Origin: Candidatus Accumulibacter vicinus
Lineage (GTDB): Bacteria; Pseudomonadota; Gammaproteobacteria; Burkholderiales; Rhodocyclaceae
Assembly: GCA_002425405.1 (NCBI GenBank)
Contig: DIME01000021.1
Span: 1 to 17,234, forward strand
Reading direction: 5' to 3'
DNA length: 17,234 bases
In this document: piece by piece, positions 6,979 to 13,281 of the stretch
Layout: each line of letters opens with the position of its first letter
How positions within the stretch are numbered: position 1 is the stretch's first letter
Translations under genes and position numbers: made by a program
Notes under the pieces: model-generated
What the model saw: the letters and a program-made list of their open reading frames with translations, nothing else
What the model was told of the DNA's origin: nothing
Database searches by the model: none

Positions 6979-7036
6979 GTGGCGACCATGCCTCCGGAAC
7001 AGTCACGCTGACGGTGTCTGGCGGAGCGGTCGCCAC
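6979..7036 (+). other. Structured 5' leader of the feo operon
   Basis: GTGGCGACC (6979-6987) pairs perfectly with GGTCGCCAC (7028-7036), closing a 40-base interior. Inside it, CTCCG (6992-6996) pairs with CGGAG (7022-7026), and a small hairpin GTCA/TGAC lies at 7002-7012. It falls between the candidate promoter and feoA, so it would be transcribed as leader RNA. Three T residues follow the closing stem, too few for a strong terminator. It matches no riboswitch class I recognise. Confidence 0.4.
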
Positions 7037-7086
7037 TTTCCCACAGCGCCTTGTCACCCGCAACTCGATGAAGATTGCAGATACGC

Positions 7087-7389
7087 ATGAAGAAAGATAC
7101 CGGTTCCATGAATCCCCAAGAATTGATTCCGCTATTTGACCTTCCGCTGGGTCAGGAAGGCATCGTAAGCAGCCGGCCCAACGCCATCAGCGGCGACGCC
7201 GCCGACGTGGCGCTGGCGTTGCGGCTGTTCGAGATCGGCTTTTTCGACGGAGAGCGGGTGCGCGTCGTGGCGCGCGGACATCCGGGTGGTGATCCGGTTG
7301 CGGTGCGGGTCGGCAACACGATGTTTGCCTTACGAAAATTTGAAGCCGAGCGCGTTCTGGTCGCTCCGCTGGGAGGAAAAAAGACATGA
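7087..7389 (+). CDS. feoA: Ferrous iron transport protein A (FeoA)
   Basis: A 100-residue cytoplasmic SH3-like protein that assists the FeoB ferrous-iron transporter. The family pattern is clear: LPLGQEGIV, the RLFEIGFFDGERVRVVARG core, then GDPVAVRVGNTMFALRKFEAERV. The start is uncertain: ATG at 7087 gives 100 residues and ATG at 7108 gives 93, and neither has a good Shine-Dalgarno. The conserved region begins after both. Its TGA overlaps the feoB ATG by four bases (ATGA), so the two are translationally coupled. A Fur-like box and a long leader lie upstream. Confidence 0.9.
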   Translation: MKKDTGSMNPQELIPLFDLPLGQEGIVSSRPNAISGDAADVALALRLFEIGFFDGERVRVVARGHPGGDPVAVRVGNTMFALRKFEAERVLVAPLGGKKT

Positions 7390-9266
7390 GCACTGCCCAT
7401 GCAAGCTGCAACCTGGCCCTGCTGGGCAACCCGAATTGCGGCAAGACGGCACTGTTCAATCTGCTGACCGGCAGCCGGCAGAAGGTCGCCAACTATCCCG
7501 GCGTGACGGTCGACCGCAAGGAGGGAGAACTCATCACGCCGTCTGGCAAACAGTTTCGCATTCTCGATTTACCGGGGGCCTACAGCCTCAACGCGGTCAG
7601 CATCGACGAAGAAATCACCCGTGACGTGGTCCTCGGAACACGTGCCGATGAGCAGCGCCCCGACCTGATCGTCTGTGTCAGCGACGCCACCAACCTCAAG
7701 CTCAACCTGCGGCTGGTTCTCGAAGTCAAGCGTCTGGGTCTGCCGATCGTTCTGGCACTGAACATGACCGACCTGGCGGCGAAACGCGGCATCGTCATCG
7801 ACGTTCCTGCGCTCGAGCGCGAACTGGGAATGCCGGTGGTCAGCACCGTCGCCGTCAAGCGCGGCGGTGCCAGGGAACTGATTGCCCGGCTCGAAGCCAT
7901 CCAGCCGGATACGGCTGCTCACCCGGCGTCCTGGCTGCCGCCCGATGTGGCCGACGTCACCGCCACCCAGCGCGAAGTCCGGCGCATTCTCGCGGCCACC
8001 GTCCGCGAACCGGCGATCGACACCCGTCTCGACGAGCATATCGATCGCATTGTGCTGCACCCGTTATGGGGAATGCTCATTCTGGCGGGCACGCTGTTCC
8101 TGATGTTTCAGGCGGTGTTCAGTTGGGCCAGCCTGCCGATGGAGTGGATCAAGGCGGGGGTCGAAGCCGGTGGCGAGTTTCTCGTGGCCCGGATGCCGGA
8201 GGGCATCCTGCGCAGCCTGCTGGTTGACGGGATCATTGCCGGGGTCGGCAGTGTGCTGGTGTTCCTGCCGCAAATCCTGATCCTCTTCCTGTTCATTCTT
8301 GCCCTTGAAGATTCGGGCTATCTGCCACGTGCAGCGTTCCTGCTCGACCGCCTGATGGGCACTGTCGGCCTCTCGGGCCGCTCGTTCATTCCGCTGCTGT
8401 CAAGCTTTGCCTGCGCCATCCCCGGCATCATGGCGGCGCGTACCATCTCCAATTGGCGCGACCGGCTGGCGACGATCATGATCGCGCCGCTGATGACCTG
8501 CTCGGCGCGTTTGCCGGTGTACGCGCTGATCATCGGCGCCTTCATCCCGGAGAGCACGGTCGCTGGCGTGTTCAACCTGCAGGGACTGGTGCTGTTCGTC
8601 CTCTACGTTGCCGGCATCGTGAGTGCGATGGCCGTCGCCGGCGTCCTCAAATTGACGGTTGGTCGCGGCCAGCAACATCCGCTGATGCTCGAATTGCCGT
8701 CGTACCGTTGGCCGCATGCTCGCAACCTGCTGCTCGGTCTGGTCGAACGTGCGCGGATATTCATCATGCGTGTCGGCAACATCATTCTGGCGCTGATGGT
8801 GATACTCTGGTTCCTGTCGTCTTTCCCGGCGGCGCCGGAAGGTGCCAGCGGCCCGGCGATCTATTACAGTTATGCCGGCATGCTCGGTCGGGCGCTGGCG
8901 GTGATCTTTGCTCCGGTCGGCTTCAACTGGGAAATCTCGATTGCCCTGGTGCCCGGCATGGCAGCACGCGAGGTCGCGGTCGGCGCCCTTGGCACGGTCT
9001 ATGCGCTGTCGGCGACCGGCGACGACGTCGCGACAGCGCTCGCACCCATGTTGGCGGCGGGTTGGTCACTGCCGACGGCATTCTCGCTGCTTGCCTGGTA
9101 CGTCTTCTCGCCACAGTGCCTGTCCACGCTCGCCGTGGTCAAGCGCGAAACCGGCTCGTGGCGTTATTCGCTGCTGATGGCCGGCTACCTGTTCGCGCTG
9201 GCGTATGGTGCGGCTTTTGTGACTTACCGGATTGCCCTGGTCCTGACCGGAGTTGGCCATGCTTGA
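7386..9266 (+). CDS. feoB: Ferrous iron transporter B (FeoB)
   Basis: A 626-residue inner-membrane Fe(II) importer with an N-terminal G domain. G1 is GNPNCGKT (14-21), G2 Thr lies near 41, G3 is DLPG (61-64) and G4 is NMTD (126-129). A helical spacer follows, then from about residue 225 the multi-span membrane part with two Gate modules. The first carries the conserved FACAIPGIMAAR and MTCSARLPVY motifs, the second ISIALVPGMAAREV. It is shorter than E. coli FeoB (773) but of normal length for the short class. GGAGG lies nine bases before the ATG. It overlaps feoA by four bases and the following small gene by eight, forming the core of an operon. Confidence 0.96.
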   Translation: MSTAHASCNLALLGNPNCGKTALFNLLTGSRQKVANYPGVTVDRKEGELITPSGKQFRILDLPGAYSLNAVSIDEEITRDVVLGTRADEQRPDLIVCVSDATNLKLNLRLVLEVKRLGLPIVLALNMTDLAAKRGIVIDVPALERELGMPVVSTVAVKRGGARELIARLEAIQPDTAAHPASWLPPDVADVTATQREVRRILAATVREPAIDTRLDEHIDRIVLHPLWGMLILAGTLFLMFQAVFSWASLPMEWIKAGVEAGGEFLVARMPEGILRSLLVDGIIAGVGSVLVFLPQILILFLFILALEDSGYLPRAAFLLDRLMGTVGLSGRSFIPLLSSFACAIPGIMAARTISNWRDRLATIMIAPLMTCSARLPVYALIIGAFIPESTVAGVFNLQGLVLFVLYVAGIVSAMAVAGVLKLTVGRGQQHPLMLELPSYRWPHARNLLLGLVERARIFIMRVGNIILALMVILWFLSSFPAAPEGASGPAIYYSYAGMLGRALAVIFAPVGFNWEISIALVPGMAAREVAVGALGTVYALSATGDDVATALAPMLAAGWSLPTAFSLLAWYVFSPQCLSTLAVVKRETGSWRYSLLMAGYLFALAYGAAFVTYRIALVLTGVGHA

Positions 9267-9534
9267 AGAATGGATTGTCTACGGTGCGGTCATTTGCGCT
9301 ACCATCTACGCGACGCGGCGATTGCTGCCCGGCGTTCTGCGTGCGGCGCTTGCCGAACGCTGTGTGGCCTGGGCACAGCGCCTCGGACTGGCGCCGGCCG
9401 GCGCCGGATCGTCAGGTCGGGAGGCCAGTCACAAGGCAGGCAGCGCCTGCGGCGGCTGCACCGGATGTTCCGGCTGTGCCACGAAGCAGGTGCCTCGCCG
9501 TGTAATGATCATCAAATCTCCAGGGAAATCATAG
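9259..9534 (+). CDS. Small FeoB-associated Cys-cluster membrane protein
   Basis: A 91-residue protein with one N-terminal membrane span (about residues 6-24), then a basic helical segment. It carries a compact cluster C-x2-C-x2-C-x2-C at Cys64, 67, 70 and 73 on what is probably the cytoplasmic side. It overlaps the end of feoB by eight bases and has GGAG six bases before the ATG, so it is made with FeoB. It resembles in layout the FeoB-associated Cys-rich membrane proteins found next to feoB in many bacteria, but it is not the winged-helix FeoC of enterics. The cluster could bind Fe(II) or an Fe-S centre and sense or relay iron. I do not recognise a precise family. Confidence 0.8.
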   Translation: MLEEWIVYGAVICATIYATRRLLPGVLRAALAERCVAWAQRLGLAPAGAGSSGREASHKAGSACGGCTGCSGCATKQVPRRVMIIKSPGKS

Positions 9535-9539
9535 GTCAC

Positions 9540-10949
9540 ATGCCACTAGCCGTTAAACAGCTCATACCAGTGATCAGCCTGCTGCTGCTGCTACAGCCGG
9601 TTGGCGCCAGTGCCGCGACCCTTGAAGGTGCCGTCGAGCCGGCGGTCAGCGAAATCTCTCCGACAGCCGATACCGCCGACACCGTCGCAGGCGAAGCCGC
9701 GGCCAACGATGACCCTCCCAACTGGTCGGAGAGCACGCTCACCGGTGACTGGGGCGGCAAACGCAAACAACTCCACGCTGCCGGGGTTCAGGCCGATCTG
9801 CTGTACACCGCCGATTTTCTGCACAACTCCAGCGGCGGCCTGAAGAGCGGCGGCACCTATGGGGGTCACGTCGACCTCATCCTGCAGCTCGATGGAGAGA
9901 AGCTCATCGGCTGGCAAGGCGGATCGGCCTATCTGCAATTGATCAGCAATGGTGGCGGGCGGTTCAACCTCAACTACCTGGGCAGCCTGATGGGCGCCGA
10001 CAACTTCGAAGCGCCGGTCAACCGCAGCGGCCTCTTCAAGGCCTGGCTGCAGCAGTCCTTTCTTGACGACAAGGCTTCGATCCGGGTCGGCCTCTATCCC
10101 ATCGACAGCGAGTTCTACGTCACCGATTCGTCTGGCGTCTTTCTGCATCCCTCCTTCGGAATGGCTGCAGAAACGGCCAGTTTCGGCAGTCTCGCCGGCC
10201 CCTCGATCTACCCGACGAGTGCTTATGGCGCGCGCTTCCGGATCGACCCCGATCCGGCCTGGTACGCCATGTTGGCCATCACTCGCGGCATTCCGAGCGA
10301 TCAAGTGGCCAGCGCCGGCCCCAACATCAGTTGGCACAACAGCCGCGGCAGCATGCTGATCGGCGAGTTCGGCTTCAGTCCGGTCAAGGCCGGGCTGTTC
10401 AACGATCGTCCGAGCGAGCCGGCGAAGCCGGACGACGACTTTGCCCCGATCAGCAAGGTTGCCCTGGGACTCTGGCGCTTCACCCCGCAGTATCCGCAAC
10501 TCATTGCCGTCGATGCCGCCGGGGAAGCCCTCTCGGCGACGCACTGGGGCGCCTATCTGCTTGCCGAACAGTCGGTATATCGTGTCCCGGAGTCGAATCG
10601 GGATGTCGCGCTCTTCGTGCGTTACGGTTTCACCGACGGAACGACCAGCCTCCTGGCTTATTCGGTCAGCGCCGGTCTCAGCTACCGGGGGCCGTTCGCC
10701 GGCCGCGAGAAGGATACCTTCGGCATTGCCGCGACACGCGCGCAGGTCGGCCCGCAAGGGCGGATTCAGTGGGCAAGTGACGCAGGCACGGTCCTGTCAT
10801 CGGCCCATGAAACCGTGCTGGAAATGACTTACCGGGCGCAACTCGCTCCCGGGATGGTGCTGCAGCCGGTCGTTCAGCGCGTCCTCAACCCGGCGCTTCA
10901 TCTCGCCAACGCGACCGTTGCCGGTGTCCGCCTGCAGCTTTCGTTCTGA
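9540..10949 (+). CDS. OprB-type outer-membrane porin
   Basis: A 469-residue protein with a Sec signal peptide ending near GASA (about residue 25). The motif TGDWGGKRKQLHAAGVQADL marks the OprB (carbohydrate-selective porin) family. The rest alternates in beta-barrel fashion and ends in VRLQLSF, with the C-terminal Phe expected for outer-membrane insertion by Bam. A low-complexity Ala/Glu/Thr region lies between the signal and the barrel. The ATG is five bases after the stop of the Cys-cluster gene, so it should be cotranscribed with feoAB. OprB proteins classically pass sugars; the operon suggests an iron-related or general solute role here, which is inference. The same frame is open upstream, but that part overlaps the previous gene. 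Confidence 0.88.
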   Translation: MPLAVKQLIPVISLLLLLQPVGASAATLEGAVEPAVSEISPTADTADTVAGEAAANDDPPNWSESTLTGDWGGKRKQLHAAGVQADLLYTADFLHNSSGGLKSGGTYGGHVDLILQLDGEKLIGWQGGSAYLQLISNGGGRFNLNYLGSLMGADNFEAPVNRSGLFKAWLQQSFLDDKASIRVGLYPIDSEFYVTDSSGVFLHPSFGMAAETASFGSLAGPSIYPTSAYGARFRIDPDPAWYAMLAITRGIPSDQVASAGPNISWHNSRGSMLIGEFGFSPVKAGLFNDRPSEPAKPDDDFAPISKVALGLWRFTPQYPQLIAVDAAGEALSATHWGAYLLAEQSVYRVPESNRDVALFVRYGFTDGTTSLLAYSVSAGLSYRGPFAGREKDTFGIAATRAQVGPQGRIQWASDAGTVLSSAHETVLEMTYRAQLAPGMVLQPVVQRVLNPALHLANATVAGVRLQLSF

Positions 10950-10977
10950 TCACCGGATCACCCCCCTCCGGAACGTT

Positions 10978-11298
10978 CTACCCGACCAGCGAAACGGTTT
11001 CACCGGCCTGCTGCGAAACGATCCTTGACAGCGCTGCCATCAGTTCCTCGTCATGGCGTGTGTCTTGCCAGCAACTGCCGTCCCAACGGTAATGGAAGCC
11101 GCCCGTTCTGGCAGCAACCCAGATCTCCTGCGCCGCGTCGTGCCGATTGACGATGATCTTGCTGCCGTCGGAGCACTCGATTTCGAGCATGCCGTCGCTG
11201 ACCAGCGCATAATCGAGATCGGCACCGCTACGTTCCAGCGCGCCTTCGATCCGCTTGAGCGCTGCATCGGCGAGCGTGTTGAATTCCCTGTCATTCAT
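10978..11298 (-). CDS. cyaY: Iron-sulfur assembly protein CyaY (bacterial frataxin)
   Basis: A 106-residue cytoplasmic frataxin, which binds iron and modulates the IscS/IscU Fe-S cluster machinery. The fold pattern is intact: an acidic first helix (MNDREFNTLADAALKRIEGALE), strands including GMLEIECSDGSKIIVNRH and QEIWVAAR, then GFHYRWDGSCWQDTR and a C-terminal helix. The length matches E. coli CyaY (106). GGAG lies about 14 bases before the ATG. It is divergent from lptM with 33 bp between the start codons, an order also seen in enterics (cyaY-lptM-dapF), and it converges with the porin gene. Confidence 0.96.
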   Translation of the reverse strand: MNDREFNTLADAALKRIEGALERSGADLDYALVSDGMLEIECSDGSKIIVNRHDAAQEIWVAARTGGFHYRWDGSCWQDTRHDEELMAALSRIVSQQAGETVSLVG

Positions 11299-11331
11299 TG
11301 TGCTACCATCTCCAATTTTTCACACTGACCG

Positions 11332-11523
11332 ATGAGGCAACCTGTTGCGCCGGCTTTGCTGGCAATCCTCGTGCTTGGCGCCTGTGGCACCAAGGGCAGT
11401 CTGACCTTGCCACCGGTCCCGGCGACACCGGCTGCGGCAGCGACCACCCAGCCTGCCGCGAACACGAAAAGCGATACCGCGACTGCCAAGGATTCTAACA
11501 CGCCTGTGGAACCTGTCCGATGA
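11332..11523 (+). CDS. lptM: LptM-type small lipoprotein
   Basis: A 63-residue outer-membrane lipoprotein. The lipobox LGAC places the lipidated residue at Cys18. It is followed at once by GTKGSLTLPP, which matches the CGLKGPLYFPP signature of E. coli LptM (YifL), the factor that helps oxidative maturation of the LptD/LptE LPS translocon. The rest is a disordered Ala/Thr/Pro-rich tail. The cyaY neighbour on the other strand supports the call, as does the overlap with lysA (ATGA; 11520-11523). No clear Shine-Dalgarno precedes the ATG. Confidence 0.87.
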   Translation: MRQPVAPALLAILVLGACGTKGSLTLPPVPATPAAAATTQPAANTKSDTATAKDSNTPVEPVR

Positions 11524-12764
11524 GCCCCTTCGCCTGCCGGGACGGCGTATTGCACGCCGAATCCGTCTCCCTGATCGACATCGCCAGCCGCTTCGGTACG
11601 CCCTGCTGGGTGTACTCGCGATACGCGCTCGAAACGGCGTTCGACGAATTCCAGCAGGAACTGAGCGGCCTCGATTCGCTGATCTGCTATGCCGTCAAGG
11701 CCAACTCCAACCTTGCCGTGCTGGACGTTTTTGCGCGCCGAGGCGCCGGCTTCGACATCGTGTCGGCCGGGGAACTCAAGCGGGTGTTGGCCGTCGGCGC
11801 CGATCCCCGGAAAATCGTCTTCTCCGGCGTCGGCAAGACGGCCGCCGAGATGGAACTGGCGCTTGGCATCGGCATCCTCTGCTTCAACGTCGAATCCGCC
11901 GCCGAGCTTGAACGTCTCGACGCGGTCGCCGGGAGGGCCGGCAAGAAGGCGCCGATCAGCCTGCGCGTCAATCCGGACGTCGACGCAAAGACTCACCCCT
12001 ATATCTCGACCGGCCTCAAGGAAAACAAGTTCGGGGTCGCCTGCACCGACGCGCGGGCGCTGTACCGGCATGCCGCCACCCTGACGAACCTCGAAATCAC
12101 CGGTATCGACTGCCACATCGGCTCTCAGTTGCTGCATGCAGCGCCCTTTGACGAAGCGCTCGACAAGCTGCTGCTGCTGATCGATCAGCTCACGGCGGAC
12201 GGCATCGTGCTGCATCACATCGACCTTGGCGGCGGCCTGGGCATTCGCTATCGCGACGAAGAGGCGCCAACCGTCGAGGCCTATCTGCAACCGATGCTGG
12301 GGAAGCTCAAGGAGCGCCAACTGCAGGTCCTGCTCGAACCCGGGCGCCGCCTGGTCGGCAATGCGGGTCTGCTGTTGACCCGGGTGGAATATCTGAAACC
12401 TGGCGAAATCAGGAATTTCGCGATTGTCGATGCGGCGATGAACGACCTCGCCCGTCCGGCCCTGTACGGATCCTGGCACGACATCGTTCCGGTCGCCTCC
12501 CGGAACGGAAACGCCAGCTTATGGGACATCGTCGGCCCGGTATGCGAATCGGGCGATTTTCTCGGTCACGGCCGCCCACTGGCGCTCGCCGCCGGTGATC
12601 TCCTGGCGATCCTGTCGGCCGGTGCCTACGGCATGGTCATGAGTTCGAATTACAACACCCGACCGCGTGCGGCCGAAGTGATGGTCGACGGCGCTGCAGC
12701 CCATCTCGTCCGCCGTCGCGAAACGGTCGAGGAGCTTTATGCGCTGGAACAGCGGCTGCCGTGA
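11520..12764 (+). CDS. lysA: Diaminopimelate decarboxylase
   Basis: A 414-residue cytoplasmic PLP enzyme that converts meso-diaminopimelate to L-lysine, the last step of lysine synthesis. This is the full usual length. The PLP lysine is Lys60 in CYAVKAN, followed by the TIM-barrel motifs FDIVSAGEL, LRVNPDVD and HIGSQ (His199), then the phosphate-binding glycines DLGGGLG. EPGRR (273-277), the active-site Cys342 in PVCESGD and the C-terminal YNTRPRAAEV are also present. The ATG overlaps the lptM stop by four bases, so translation is coupled; cyaY-lptM-lysA is a familiar arrangement in betaproteobacteria. No key residue is missing. Confidence 0.97.
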   Translation: MSPFACRDGVLHAESVSLIDIASRFGTPCWVYSRYALETAFDEFQQELSGLDSLICYAVKANSNLAVLDVFARRGAGFDIVSAGELKRVLAVGADPRKIVFSGVGKTAAEMELALGIGILCFNVESAAELERLDAVAGRAGKKAPISLRVNPDVDAKTHPYISTGLKENKFGVACTDARALYRHAATLTNLEITGIDCHIGSQLLHAAPFDEALDKLLLLIDQLTADGIVLHHIDLGGGLGIRYRDEEAPTVEAYLQPMLGKLKERQLQVLLEPGRRLVGNAGLLLTRVEYLKPGEIRNFAIVDAAMNDLARPALYGSWHDIVPVASRNGNASLWDIVGPVCESGDFLGHGRPLALAAGDLLAILSAGAYGMVMSSNYNTRPRAAEVMVDGAAAHLVRRRETVEELYALEQRLP

Positions 12765-12774
12765 CCGTGGGGGG

Positions 12775-12791
12775 CGCTTGACGCGCAAGCG
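12775..12791 (+). terminator. Possible lysA transcription end hairpin
   Basis: Ten bases after the lysA stop, CGCTTG (12775-12780) and CAAGCG (12786-12791) form a six-pair stem with a five-base loop. No T-tract follows, so this is at best a weak or Rho-assisted terminator between the convergent lysA and fmdB-type genes. Confidence 0.25.
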
Positions 12792-12840
12792 GCTGGTCTA
12801 AGACGCCACCAAGAAAACCCTGTTCGGCCGATCAAGCCTT

Positions 12841-13068
12841 TTACTGAAAGTGGCAGGCGCCAGGACCGTCAGGGTGACCGCAACTTCCGCATGGGCCAGG
12901 AAGATCAGGGGTGCCCGCAGCCGAACCTGTTAAGGCCGAAAAGGCCGACAGCTTTTTGCGCAGGTCGGTGCTATGGCAATCCGGGCACTCTGGAGCAGGC
13001 GAAGGCTGGCGTACCAGCTTCTCGAACTCCTTGCCACAGGCGGCACACGCGTATTCGTAGATGGGCAT
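12841..13068 (-). CDS. FmdB-family zinc-ribbon protein
   Basis: A 75-residue small protein beginning MPIYEYACAACGKEFE, the hallmark of the FmdB/CxxC putative regulatory family. A zinc ribbon is formed by Cys8/Cys11 and Cys28/Cys31. The tail adds GPCGSCG (Cys60, Cys63) and Cys72, as in many betaproteobacterial members. The ATG has GGAG about a dozen bases upstream. The family was first proposed as regulators of formamidase/amidase genes, but most members have no tested function. It converges with lysA and lies downstream of the decayed macroglobulin gene. It is not next to aspS, where a betaproteobacterial copy often sits. Confidence 0.9.
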   Translation of the reverse strand: MPIYEYACAACGKEFEKLVRQPSPAPECPDCHSTDLRKKLSAFSALTGSAAGTPDLPGPCGSCGHPDGPGACHFQ

Positions 13069-13281
13069 GATGTCGATACTCCAAATGATCCTTGCAAACC
13101 CGGCTGTTGACCGATGTCACGAACAGGCCGAGATCCGTGCGGGTGTGGCGATTGGCGCCAGCGGGTCATTTTCCCACTTTTGCTTTGGCGAGGCGAAAGC
13201 ATTCTGGCGCAAAATCACGCTTCTCGCAGGCCCTACCGACGGGGTTATTGACGCTGCACCGTAATCTTGTGATTGGGAATC

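Noticed and set aside
9270..9539. Upstream 90-codon extension of the porin frame
   Set aside because: It overlaps the Cys-cluster gene in another frame, is Arg-rich, and precedes a proper signal peptide starting at 9540.
10953..10971. CCGGA/TCCGG hairpin between the porin and cyaY as a bidirectional terminator
   Set aside because: A five-pair stem with a nine-base loop and no T-tract on either strand is too weak to call.
11295..12479. 394-codon minus-strand open frame opposite lysA
   Set aside because: It is the antisense shadow of lysA, which has every PLP-enzyme motif; no start signal or family resemblance is seen on the other strand.
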